Source: Dehalococcoidia bacterium (GTDB taxonomy: Bacteria > Chloroflexota > Dehalococcoidia > Lucifugimonadales > UBA3495). Taken from it: DNA of 45,283 nucleotides. A program made the translations under genes and the position numbers. Position 1 is the stretch's first letter. Every line of letters starts with the position of its first letter. The notes below the pieces were generated by a model. That model was not told the origin of the DNA and did no database searches. It saw only the letters and a program-made list of their open reading frames with translations. The DNA lies in NCBI GenBank assembly GCA_022451925.1, contig JAKUNL010000023.1:1-45283 (forward strand), read 5' to 3'. Positions 24,343 through 32,605 of this stretch are shown piece after piece.

Positions 24343-25356
24343 TTATTGTTCTTCGTCGGCCTCGTCTTCATCTGGTTGAGGAGTGATTGGAACCAAACCA
24401 GGAATCCACCATTTTTCCCATTGTTCATCAACTTTGTCTTGGAACACTTTGAGGTCTTGCGGAGTGAAGTGGGCAAACCGGCCTTGGCGTAGAAGATATT
24501 CTTCTACTGGCTTACGTTTGCGGATACCCTTTGCAATCGCCCGACTGGGTCCGTTAAGTTGGAGCTCACCTTCGATTATCTCGTATTGAATCCACAGACC
24601 GGTTTCGATGGAAAGCATCCCCAGCTCATGGGAGTATTTGGGATCGTAGTCCCAACCCTTGGGGCAGGGGTCTATGCAGTGTATGAAGGTGGGTCCGCCG
24701 GCGGTAAGGGCACGGCGAATCTTATTGTTGAAGTCCAATCCATATGAAGCACATGCCGTTGCCACATATTTCATGTTCGGGTGGCCGACAGCCATCATGG
24801 GCGTCATGTTCTTCTTCCACCGATTGTTCATGATGTGAATGTCTTTACCAACCGGACTGAAGGTGGTGTTGGCTCCCCAAGGAGTACTTCCAGAAGCCTG
24901 GATATCTGTGTTGGCATATGATTCGTTGTCATAGCAGACGATTAGCAGGTTGTACTCCTCGTGTTGCAACGCAGCGGACAGGGCTGATAATCCCATGTCC
25001 ACTCCACCGCCGTCTCCGCAGAAAGCGATGACGTTTATCGGCTCGTTCTGCATCTTCCCCTTTCGCATCATAGCGGAGAGGCCAGCGGCCGTGCCCGTGG
25101 CGGCGGAACCTGCAGAACCTAATTGAGTGTGCATCCATGGCACCACCCAAGGTGTGCTGTAATATGTGGTGTTGGCCACGTACATGCAGCCTGTACTACC
25201 TAGCACTATAGTCCGTTGTCCGGCGGCTTTGATCATCAGACGCATCACCAAGGCTGATTCACAACCTTGACAGGTACGGTGTCCAGAAGAGTAGAACTCT
25301 TCTACGGGTATACTTTTAACTCCCCTTATCTGAGGAAGATCTTGTACTGTTGCCAT
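24343..25356 (-). CDS. 2-oxoacid:ferredoxin oxidoreductase beta subunit (thiamine diphosphate)
   Basis: 337 residues from ATG 25356, which lies 5 bases after the alpha stop codon, with GGGAG inside the alpha gene as ribosome site. Seen: HRTCQGCESALVMR (two cluster cysteines), STGCMYVAN (third), DPCPKGW (fourth), and the thiamine diphosphate motif CGDGGGVDMGLSALS followed by YDNESYANTDIQASGS. It carries the active-site cofactor and one [4Fe-4S] cluster and works with the alpha and gamma-delta subunits. It would oxidatively decarboxylate a 2-oxo acid and reduce ferredoxin. Last gene of the operon. Confidence 0.95.
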   Translation of the reverse strand: MATVQDLPQIRGVKSIPVEEFYSSGHRTCQGCESALVMRLMIKAAGQRTIVLGSTGCMYVANTTYYSTPWVVPWMHTQLGSAGSAATGTAAGLSAMMRKGKMQNEPINVIAFCGDGGGVDMGLSALSAALQHEEYNLLIVCYDNESYANTDIQASGSTPWGANTTFSPVGKDIHIMNNRWKKNMTPMMAVGHPNMKYVATACASYGLDFNNKIRRALTAGGPTFIHCIDPCPKGWDYDPKYSHELGMLSIETGLWIQYEIIEGELQLNGPSRAIAKGIRKRKPVEEYLLRQGRFAHFTPQDLKVFQDKVDEQWEKWWIPGLVPITPQPDEDEADEEQ

Positions 25357-25361
25357 GTCTC

Positions 25362-26585
25362 TTACTCCCTTACCGCGACCCACGTGGTCTCTTGGTCTAT
25401 TTTACCAGTGTCGATGGCTTTCTGAGTAGTTTCAACCATTTCCTCTACGTCACTGACCATGACCTCGCGGCCACCTAATCCAGCGATGAAGTTCAACATG
25501 ACGGGCCGTTCGTCAAGTGGATACATCGTAGAGCGGAGTTCGTGGAATAGGACTCCTCCGTATCCTGGGGAACCGTAGGAATAGTCGCGGTCGATGACTG
25601 CGATTCCCTTGGCTCCTTTTAGGGCTTCTTGAAGTTCTTCAGTTGGAAATGGCCTGAAGAACTTGACGCGTAGGAATCCAACTTTTTTACCGGTTTCCCG
25701 CATACGTCGGACGGCAACTCTGGTCGGCATAGCTAGTGTGCCCATGCCCACCAATATTACGTCCGCATCTTCACACATATATTGTTCGATGAAGGGGCTA
25801 TCGTCACCACGTCCGAATACTTCTTTGAACTCTGCATATACCTCTTTGATTACTGCAGGTGTTCGACGCATGGCTTCATCAGTCTGTTTCCGAATTTCCA
25901 TCAGCCAATCTTCGTTCGCTTGGGGGGCCACGGTGATGGGGTTGTCGGGATGGAGTTGGAGGCTGCCTCGGTTGTACGCAGGTAGAAACTTGTCTACTTG
26001 GTCTTGCGATGGCACCTGCACGATTGCTTGTGAGTGTGTGAGGAAAGAACCGTCGCAACTAAGAGCAAATGGCAGTAGGACTCGAGGGTCTTCGGCCACT
26101 TTGTAAGCAATTAGTGCCATATCGAGAGCTTCTTGAGCTGTGGCGACCCAGTAGAGGTGCCAGCCCAAATCCCTTACAGCCATGGCGTCGTTGTGTTCGA
26201 CACCAAAGGCACCCGGGTCATCTAGTGCACGGTTGCCCACCATCGCTACTACAGGCATACGCAACCCTGCTGTAACTGTGATGGCCTCAAAAGCGTAGAA
26301 CCAACCCACTCCACTGGAGCCAGTAAAGGTGCGTGCTCCAACGGAGGACGCGTGCTTTACAATCTCGAACTGGGAGTGTTCGCTTTCGGCAATGATGTAA
26401 TCAAAGTCGAAAGCTCCGTCGGCCTTAAGGCGCGACACGTATTGCATGACCGTATCATAGGGACGGATGGGATATGCGGTGATAACATCAACATCGGCAA
26501 GTGCGCAGGCGATGCCGATTGCTTCACTACCGCTAATAAGCTCCTCTTTCGGCTCTTGATAGAGCTTTGTAGTTACGGTGGCCAT
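25362..26585 (-). CDS. 2-oxoacid:ferredoxin oxidoreductase alpha subunit, YPIRPY (oxalate-type?) variant
   Basis: 407 residues. Seen: SGSEAIGIACALADVDVITA, then YPIRPYDTV with Arg41 where pyruvate enzymes have Thr (YPITP), IIAESEHSQFEIV, SSGVGWFYAFEA, and VGNRALDDPGAFG with Arg119 and Asp122. With an offset of ten these match Arg31, Arg109 and Asp112, which I recall as substrate-binding and switch-loop residues of Moorella oxalate oxidoreductase. The ATG overlaps the upstream stop codon by one base (TAATG), so translation is coupled. The inferred substrate is oxalate or another dicarboxylate-like acid. Ordinary pyruvate use looks unlikely, but this is not proven. Confidence 0.95.
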   Translation of the reverse strand: MATVTTKLYQEPKEELISGSEAIGIACALADVDVITAYPIRPYDTVMQYVSRLKADGAFDFDYIIAESEHSQFEIVKHASSVGARTFTGSSGVGWFYAFEAITVTAGLRMPVVAMVGNRALDDPGAFGVEHNDAMAVRDLGWHLYWVATAQEALDMALIAYKVAEDPRVLLPFALSCDGSFLTHSQAIVQVPSQDQVDKFLPAYNRGSLQLHPDNPITVAPQANEDWLMEIRKQTDEAMRRTPAVIKEVYAEFKEVFGRGDDSPFIEQYMCEDADVILVGMGTLAMPTRVAVRRMRETGKKVGFLRVKFFRPFPTEELQEALKGAKGIAVIDRDYSYGSPGYGGVLFHELRSTMYPLDERPVMLNFIAGLGGREVMVSDVEEMVETTQKAIDTGKIDQETTWVAVRE

Positions 26586-27733
26586 TAGGCTTCCTCCGCT
26601 TTGATCTCTTCATCGTAGCCGCCGATGTGGTGGAACCCGTGGGAACGAGTTTCGGACTTAGCTTTGTCTACCAGTACCGTCATCCACTTGTTGTAAGTAT
26701 CTTTGTCAGCTGTCCAAGCATCCCATTGGCTGTTGTTGTCGTTGAATTCCGGTTCCCCGACCATTGTCACACAGTCTGGAACTGGGCAAACAGCCTCGCA
26801 GACTCCGCAGCCGCAGCATGATTCCATGTTTGCGTCATAAAGGCCATCTGGGGTTATGTCGAAGCTTTCATCAGGGCACTGTAACCAGCATAATGTGCAC
26901 TTGATGCAAGTGTCGAAATTGATCACCGGGCGCATCGATCGAGTGCTCCATTTTTTGAAGACTTCAGAGCGACCAGGTTGATAACCTTCTTCGCCACCTC
27001 GGAATCCGCCACCTTCAGGCAGCCCTCGGATGACTACGCCTTCTTCCATTGTTTTCCATCCAGGCATGTCGAAGCTAAACGGAGTTTCGGTATTTCCTTC
27101 CCCAGGCTCGACGAGTCGGCTGGTGAAACGGTCAAATGCCCGTTGAACTGATGCAACTTTTGTTTCGCTGCCCGTTTGTTCTTTGATGGATTCCAACATG
27201 GCATTGATGCTGACAAGTTCAGGGCAGGCTTTGCACAATGCTCCTAGTACCCGCATGTCAGTATGGTCATCTTTATAAACCCACAGTCCAGAGAAACTTA
27301 CGGTACTGGGGATAATGGATAGGTTATAAGGGGCGTCCTTTTGGTGGATGTCCTCCAAAAGCGAATCGGCGTCTTGTCTCGAGGTCACGATCAGAGTTCC
27401 GCCAGACCGAGTCAGTTCGTTAATAGGTTGCAGACCGTACCAAGCCCACGATTCGATGCCTTTGCACATGGCATCGTCAACGTTGATGGTCACATCTACG
27501 TTGGAAGCTTCATAGACGGCCAGGCTTTCCTCTAGTTCTAATGCGGTGTCTGCAACGACTGCAAACTGCTTGGCCGGAATGCCATTCCGTTCAGGAGAGT
27601 CGCTGTACCGGCCAAATGCCGTGCCAATCTTGCCGTCTTTTCTGGCGGCGAAAACGATGTTTCGGACGATGTTACGGGCCATGGTCCGTTGGAATATGCC
27701 CCGGTACACTACCTCCACAGATCGGGTAGCCAT
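26585..27733 (-). CDS. 2-oxoacid:ferredoxin oxidoreductase fused gamma-delta subunit
   Basis: 382 residues. The N-terminal part (about 1-200) is a gamma domain (VVYRGIFQRTMARNIVRNIV, MCKGIESWAWYGLQP). The C-terminal part (about 270-340) is an 8Fe ferredoxin delta domain with CIKCTLCWLQCP and CCGCGVCEAVCP, giving two [4Fe-4S] clusters. In most archaeal-type enzymes these are separate subunits. Their fusion is known from oxalate oxidoreductase, which supports the alpha-subunit reading. GAGGAGGAG precedes the ATG. First structural gene of the operon, 120 bases downstream of the regulator. The enzyme is usually oxygen-sensitive. Confidence 0.93.
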   Translation of the reverse strand: MATRSVEVVYRGIFQRTMARNIVRNIVFAARKDGKIGTAFGRYSDSPERNGIPAKQFAVVADTALELEESLAVYEASNVDVTINVDDAMCKGIESWAWYGLQPINELTRSGGTLIVTSRQDADSLLEDIHQKDAPYNLSIIPSTVSFSGLWVYKDDHTDMRVLGALCKACPELVSINAMLESIKEQTGSETKVASVQRAFDRFTSRLVEPGEGNTETPFSFDMPGWKTMEEGVVIRGLPEGGGFRGGEEGYQPGRSEVFKKWSTRSMRPVINFDTCIKCTLCWLQCPDESFDITPDGLYDANMESCCGCGVCEAVCPVPDCVTMVGEPEFNDNNSQWDAWTADKDTYNKWMTVLVDKAKSETRSHGFHHIGGYDEEIKAEEA

Positions 27734-27796
27734 AGGTCTCCTCCTCAGCTTTAGGGTCTCTAGCTTCTGATAACTATTCTATTTTAGATTTTGGAT

Positions 27797-27827
27797 GTTT
27801 GGTCATCTGCTTGAACATAAACCAAAC
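27797..27827. repeat. Inverted repeat GTTTGGT-N17-ACCAAAC upstream of the oxidoreductase operon
   Basis: Perfect 7-bp arms at 27797-27803 and 27821-27827 lie in the 120-base space between the regulator stop and the operon start. The right-hand arm context on the minus strand (ATGACCAA) repeats eight bases of the regulator's own operator. It is a candidate second binding site with half-sites two turns apart. Operator function is inferred. Confidence 0.5.
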
Positions 27828-27853
27828 GATATTTTCTACTGTAACTTGCCATC

Positions 27854-28597
27854 TTAGGTCACCTGTTCTTGTGCGTGCGGGTTAATCGAAGATGGTTCAA
27901 CTTCTGTTAGATGATGTTCCATGGCTGCCAGTGCTCCAAGATCATCCTTAGCTTGAATCATCTCGAGTATCCTTCGATGGGAGTTTAGTGATCTTTCTGG
28001 CCTACCTGGCTGCTGTAATGTTTGATCCCGAGACTGTCGGAGCACGTCTTCTACTGCGCTCACCACTTTTATCAATGCCGTGTTGTGGGTGGCAGTGGCC
28101 AGGGCAAAGTGGAACTCTGTGTCAGCATCCACTCCAGTCTCACCTTCCATGATTTGCCTTAGCTGTTCGACGAGTATGGCCGAAAGTCTCTCTTCGTCCT
28201 CTGGAGTTGCCCGTTGGGCGGCAAGTGCTGCAAGCTGGGGTTCAAGAAGATGACGAACTTCAAAGATGTCTTTGAGTTGAGCTTCGCCATCGCCGAGACT
28301 CTCAATTAATGAGAAAGTCATCAGTGAGGCAACGGCATTCAAGTTCTGAGTGTTTATGAACGTTCCTGACCCTTGTTTGCTCGTTACGAGGCCTTGTAGT
28401 TCCAAGGTCCTAATGGCCTCCCGTACTGAACCTCTACCGACCTTTAGTTGCTCGGCAAGAACCCGCTCCGCTGGCAATTTGGCTCCGTGTTCCAATATGC
28501 CCTTTTGGATCCAATAATGGAATTGTTCGACAATAGCCTCATGGAGACGTTTCCCATGGAGGTTGGTTAGTACTGATTGGTTCGCTTCTGATAGCAA
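27854..28597 (-). CDS. GntR/FadR-family transcriptional regulator with FCD domain
   Basis: 247 residues. Seen: winged-helix DNA-binding domain with LPAERVLAEQLKVGRGSVRE, AIRTLELQGLVTSKQGSGTF (GntR hallmark, residues about 40-80), then an all-helical FCD ligand domain with IFEVRHLLEPQLAALAA, DTEFHFALATATHN and SHRRILEMIQAKD (metal-ligand histidines and Asp positions present). FCD regulators bind organic acids. It sits immediately upstream of the oxidoreductase operon on the same strand, so it probably controls that operon in response to its substrate. The start is TTG at 28597, with no clear ribosome site, about 50 bases after the predicted transcription start. Confidence 0.94.
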   Translation of the reverse strand: MLSEANQSVLTNLHGKRLHEAIVEQFHYWIQKGILEHGAKLPAERVLAEQLKVGRGSVREAIRTLELQGLVTSKQGSGTFINTQNLNAVASLMTFSLIESLGDGEAQLKDIFEVRHLLEPQLAALAAQRATPEDEERLSAILVEQLRQIMEGETGVDADTEFHFALATATHNTALIKVVSAVEDVLRQSRDQTLQQPGRPERSLNSHRRILEMIQAKDDLGALAAMEHHLTEVEPSSINPHAQEQVT

Positions 28598-28625
28598 AAT
28601 AATAGCTTTATATGGGAGTATATAT

Positions 28626-28642
28626 AATTGGTCATACCAATT
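28626..28642. promoter_or_regulatory. GntR/FadR operator, perfect 17-bp palindrome
   Basis: AATTGGTCATACCAATT: arms AATTGGT and ACCAATT are exact inverted copies around a 3-base centre. This matches the TTGGTNNNACCAA pattern known for PdhR/LldR-type FCD regulators. It covers about +8 to +25 of the regulator's predicted transcript, a position suited to autorepression. Confidence 0.82.
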
Positions 28643-28656
28643 TATGTGATCGCCGG

Positions 28657-28684
28657 ATTATACACCCCAGTCAGGCGATGTCAA
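28657..28684 (-). promoter_or_regulatory. Near-consensus sigma-70 promoter of the regulator gene
   Basis: On the minus strand: TTGACA (28684-28679), 16 bases, TATAAT (28662-28657). Both boxes are perfect consensus. Transcription would start near 28650, just upstream of the operator. Confidence 0.85.
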
Positions 28685-28874
28685 GGCGTGAAACGCGCCC
28701 AAAAATCAGTCGATTTTATGTCTTCTCATCCGTCTTGGCCTGATAGAATGACTGGGCTATGCTGAGTTAACGGCAGTCGGATTACCAGAATCCACGTCTT
28801 CTTAGCGTTTTCTGTGTAGCTAAAATTATAATTCCCGGTTGGAACATTAACTCTGGATTCAGAGCAATAGAGGT

Positions 28875-30125
28875 GTGCTCAACTTGCAAGATGTGATCGT
28901 TGTGGGGGCTGGTCCCGCTGGTAATAATGCTGCTCTCCTATTGGCGTCTAGTGGATTCAGTGTGACTGTCATCGATTCCAGAGTTAATATCGGCGATAAA
29001 CTTTGTACTGGCCTGGTCGGAGAGGAATGTTTCCGTCGATATCCGATAGATCCACTTATGGTCCATCGTGAGGTCAACTCAGCGTGCGTTATATCCCCGT
29101 CCTCTGAGCTAGTTAGATTTGAGACACCCATGCCAGTAGCCAAAGTAGTTGACAGGGTTGCGTACGTCGCATCGTTTGCAGAGAAGGCGACGGCTAATGG
29201 GGCGGAATATCAGCTGGGTAACCGTGTTGTCAGATTGGAGCAATCCAAAGATCGGATTAGGGTGTTCACCGACGGTCAGAACGGTACGAGCCAGCTGGAG
29301 TCCAGGGCACTGGTTCTAGCGTCTGGATTTGGATCCCAATTGAATCGCCAACTAGGTCTTGGTGAACCGGCCGACTATGTAGTGGGAATTCAGGCTACCG
29401 TTAGGACCGAAGGAATTGAAGAGGTTGAGGTACACCTTGGCCGGGATGTAGCTCCTGGGTTTTTCGCCTGGTTGGTTCCAACTAAACCGGGATACGCATT
29501 GGCCGGTTTGATGGTACGCAAAAACGCGCCTGAGATGTTCTCTAGGTTTATGGCCGCTCGAAAATCTGAAGGAAAAGTCAGAGAAGAGGTGGAAAAGCCG
29601 ATCTGTTGGGGGATACCGCTGCGGCCTCTTAAGAAAACCTTCACGGACCGCGTATTGGTGGTAGGGGATGCCGCTGGCCAAGTAAAACCGACCACTGGCG
29701 GCGGGATATTTTACTCACTGTTAGCCAGTGAGATTGCCTTTGGTGCGCTGAAACAATCCCTCGATGAAGACCAGTTATCTGCGAACAGGCTCGGAGCGTA
29801 TCAGAAAGAATGGAAGAATCTGCTGTCAACGGAATTAGAGGTGGGCTACTCTGCGCGGCGGGTCTTTGAGTATCTGGGAGACAGCCACGTAAGCTCATTG
29901 ATAAGTCAAGCAAGCAGTAGCGGATTCGCTGCCGAACTGGCTGCTTCACCGGAAGTATCATTTGATTGGCACAGTTCAATGATAGGCAAGATAACGCGCC
30001 ATCCAACTTTGGGTGGAGTACTGAAGTTGGTGAATCCTCTGTTGTCGCGGATGGCAAAAGTGCCAGAGCCGGTGGAGATATTAGCCTCTGAATCCTCCAT
30101 GTCAGAGTCCGGCACTCCGGTCTAG
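28875..30125 (+). CDS. Geranylgeranyl reductase family FAD-dependent oxidoreductase
   Basis: 416 residues. Seen: DVIVVGAGPAGNNAALLLA (FAD dinucleotide fold at residues 6-24), GDKLCTGLVGEECFRRY, an active-site-type FFAWLVPTKPGYALAGL stretch, and VLVVGDAAGQVKPTTGGGI, the hallmark second FAD motif of the geranylgeranyl reductase/FixC-like group. Enzymes of this group reduce isoprenoid double bonds or oxidise lipids. The start is GTG at 28875, with AGAGG close by. Downstream the NfeD gene follows after 70 bases on the same strand. Confidence 0.92.
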   Translation: MLNLQDVIVVGAGPAGNNAALLLASSGFSVTVIDSRVNIGDKLCTGLVGEECFRRYPIDPLMVHREVNSACVISPSSELVRFETPMPVAKVVDRVAYVASFAEKATANGAEYQLGNRVVRLEQSKDRIRVFTDGQNGTSQLESRALVLASGFGSQLNRQLGLGEPADYVVGIQATVRTEGIEEVEVHLGRDVAPGFFAWLVPTKPGYALAGLMVRKNAPEMFSRFMAARKSEGKVREEVEKPICWGIPLRPLKKTFTDRVLVVGDAAGQVKPTTGGGIFYSLLASEIAFGALKQSLDEDQLSANRLGAYQKEWKNLLSTELEVGYSARRVFEYLGDSHVSSLISQASSSGFAAELAASPEVSFDWHSSMIGKITRHPTLGGVLKLVNPLLSRMAKVPEPVEILASESSMSESGTPV

Positions 30126-30195
30126 ATTAAACTTCAAGGTAATCCTACCCACAGACTAACTAACGGTTCCTAAACCCGTAAGGTGGAGTGGATTT

Positions 30196-31551
30196 ATGAC
30201 TCAACGGTTCAGCCTGGTTCGTCTCTCCCTATCCTTGATATTCGTCGGAATGTTGGTCGTCGGTATGATGGGAACGGTGTTGGCAGAAGACAGCATACGC
30301 TCAGAACCCCACGCTCTGATTATGCAAGTAGATGGGGTCATCAATTCCGTCAACGGACGTTTCGTATCCCGGGCAATTGAACAATCTGAAGAAGATAGGG
30401 CCACTTTATTGATCATTGAGCTCGATACCCCTGGTGGTCTTCTTGGCTCTACTAGAGAGATAGTGCAACTGCTATTAGAATCGCCGATTCCTATTGCGGT
30501 GTTTGTTTCGCCAAAGGGAGCTAGAGCTGGTTCTGCGGGGACATTCATAACGGCAGCTGGCAACTTCGCGGTGATGGCTCCCGGGACAAACATTGGCGCT
30601 GCCGCTCCAATATCTTCTGATGGTGGTGACTTAGAAGATACTTTGGCGAGCAAAGTTGAAAATGATGCTGCGGCGCTGATTCGGAGTATTGCCCAGACTC
30701 GCGGTCGGAACCAGGATAAACTGGAAGCAACAGTTCGGTCTGCAGCCTCTTACTCTGCTCAAGAAGCCCTAGCAGACGACGTCGTGGATCTGATAGCAGA
30801 GAATGTGGATGAATTGCTATCTAAACTGGACGGTCTTAGCGTTCACACTTCTTTGGGGACGGTTGTTCTGGAAACTAATGGATTGGAGATTCGCTCTTTT
30901 AAGAAGAGTATCCTAGAGCACTTCTTGGAGGTCATATCTGATCCTAATGTCTCGTTTCTATTGTTGATGGTTGGTGGATTGGGAATCGTTGTCGAAATTT
31001 TTAACCCGGGGTTAGTTGGACCCGGTGTTATCGGAGTGATCTGTTTGCTGTTGGCCTTTTTGGCTTTGGGAAACCTGCCGGTCAACTGGGCTGGAGTTGT
31101 GTTTATTTTGCTTGCTGTGGTGTTGATTGTTCTGGAGATAGCTGTGTCGGGATTTGGAATTTTGGGTGTAGGCGCCACCGTTAGCCTAATAGTTGGTGGT
31201 TTTCTGTTATTCAATCAATTCGGAGATATATCGCCTTACCAGCCATTTTTTAATGTAAATCGATGGTTATTGTATGGGAGTAGTGGTGTTGTAGGAGTTG
31301 CAATGACCTATGTCGGACTGTCGTCATATCAATTACGGAGAGAAGTATCGCCTGAAAAATCGCGAAGTTTGATTGGAATGCAGGCCACAGTTACGGCAGA
31401 ACTGTCGCCCCGTGGGATTGTCTTAGTCGGTAATGAAACGTGGACAGCTATAAGTGATGACGGACGGGTGATTACAACAGGAGAAGCTGTAGAAGTGCAA
31501 AGCGAGGATGGGCTAGTCTTAACAGTTTCACTATTTGTCAATCCAGAATAG
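30196..31551 (+). CDS. NfeD-family membrane-bound serine protease (ClpP-class)
   Basis: 451 residues. Seen: signal peptide or anchor (about 1-30), a ClpP-like domain with LIIELDTPGGLLGSTRE, the nucleophile region RAGSAGTFITAAG (Ser113) and a possible partner Lys153, 4-5 hydrophobic segments (about 235-345), then a C-terminal NfeD OB-fold domain (about 375-450). Relatives cleave or process stomatin-like proteins, and the stomatin/slipin gene is the next one, 67 bases downstream. GGTGGAG precedes the ATG. Located in the cytoplasmic membrane. Confidence 0.94.
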   Translation: MTQRFSLVRLSLSLIFVGMLVVGMMGTVLAEDSIRSEPHALIMQVDGVINSVNGRFVSRAIEQSEEDRATLLIIELDTPGGLLGSTREIVQLLLESPIPIAVFVSPKGARAGSAGTFITAAGNFAVMAPGTNIGAAAPISSDGGDLEDTLASKVENDAAALIRSIAQTRGRNQDKLEATVRSAASYSAQEALADDVVDLIAENVDELLSKLDGLSVHTSLGTVVLETNGLEIRSFKKSILEHFLEVISDPNVSFLLLMVGGLGIVVEIFNPGLVGPGVIGVICLLLAFLALGNLPVNWAGVVFILLAVVLIVLEIAVSGFGILGVGATVSLIVGGFLLFNQFGDISPYQPFFNVNRWLLYGSSGVVGVAMTYVGLSSYQLRREVSPEKSRSLIGMQATVTAELSPRGIVLVGNETWTAISDDGRVITTGEAVEVQSEDGLVLTVSLFVNPE

Positions 31552-31618
31552 CATTCATATGCGTATGTGATCTAGTTAGCTTTAAATTCGGCTCATACTC
31601 AGCTTTAGAGAGGTTAGC

Positions 31619-32482
31619 ATGTCAGCAGGAATTGTAGTGGTTCAGCAGTATCAAAGATTGGTTGTACAGAAATTGGGTATCTATCAGGGTACACAGGGTC
31701 CAGGGTTGAAACTCTTGATTCCCATTCTTTACCATGCTACGAAAGTTGACTTACGGGAGAGAGTGACCCGTGTCCCGACACAGAAGTACATCACCGCCGA
31801 CAACGTGGTGGTGGATATGGATTTTGTAATCTACTACCGAGTGATGGAGGAGCACGCCGAGCGGGCTGTCCTTGAGGTGCAAAACTTCGAATTAGCGGTG
31901 GTGAATTTGGCGTTTGCCACCCTTAGGGCCGTAATTGGCGCCACGACTCTATCCTCTGCATTGGCGGAAAGGGAACGAATCAGGGATGAAGTCCAAATCC
32001 GGATGGATGAGAATACCGAAAGGTGGGGTGTGAAAATATCTCAAGTAGAGATCAACGAGATTGACCCACCAGAAGGCGTCAAAGCGGCCATGGAACGAGA
32101 AAAATCAGCTGCGGCTATCAAGACCGCAGAGATTACAGAATCCGAAGGAGCTAGGCAGTCTCAGATTAACATCGCAGAGGGGGAGAAACAGGCAGCGATT
32201 TTATCTGCCGAAGGTAATCGACAGGCTGAGATTCTCAAGGCAGAAGGGGAACAGCAAGCCGCCGTGCTTCGGGCCTCGGGGTTCAGTGAGGCATTGGAAC
32301 GTATCAATACCGTGGCGTCGGGTGCAGATGGCCGTACGATGAGTTTGCAGTATTTCGATACCCTGAAATCCATGGGCGATAGTCCTTCCACCAAATGGAT
32401 ATTCCCTATGGAATTCACGTCGATGCTGGGTAATTTCATGGGCATGGGCAGTAATAACGTTGATGATGGCAAGTCCGGTTAG
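31619..32482 (+). CDS. SPFH-domain stomatin-like protein (slipin)
   Basis: 287 residues. Seen: a short hydrophobic N-terminus followed by QQYQRLVVQKLGIYQGTQGP, the SPFH core with VDLRERVTRVPTQKYITADN and VVVDMDFVIYYRV, VKISQVEINEIDPPEGVKAA, and an Ala/Glu/Gln-rich coiled coil with repeated 'AEGEKQA/AEGNRQA' units (about 185-230). It forms membrane-associated oligomers. The pair with the upstream NfeD protease is a classic conserved arrangement. AGAGAGG is near the ATG. Confidence 0.95.
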   Translation: MSAGIVVVQQYQRLVVQKLGIYQGTQGPGLKLLIPILYHATKVDLRERVTRVPTQKYITADNVVVDMDFVIYYRVMEEHAERAVLEVQNFELAVVNLAFATLRAVIGATTLSSALAERERIRDEVQIRMDENTERWGVKISQVEINEIDPPEGVKAAMEREKSAAAIKTAEITESEGARQSQINIAEGEKQAAILSAEGNRQAEILKAEGEQQAAVLRASGFSEALERINTVASGADGRTMSLQYFDTLKSMGDSPSTKWIFPMEFTSMLGNFMGMGSNNVDDGKSG

Positions 32483-32540
32483 ATGAATTATAGGCCCAAT
32501 CAAAAACCCGCTGTTCCTTAGTGGATTGGCGGCTCTTCTA

Positions 32541-32565
32541 AATCAAATGTATTTCAAATTTGATT
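32541..32565. repeat. AT-rich inverted repeat between convergent genes
   Basis: AATCAAAT (32541-32548) and ATTTGATT (32558-32565) are exact inverted copies around 9 bases, in the 123-base space between the slipin and DUF429 stop codons. It may be a weak terminator, but lacks GC pairs. Confidence 0.35.
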
Positions 32566-32605
32566 GCATTATGTTTTTGTAATTCGGTTTGATTCCTGTT
32601 CCGGA

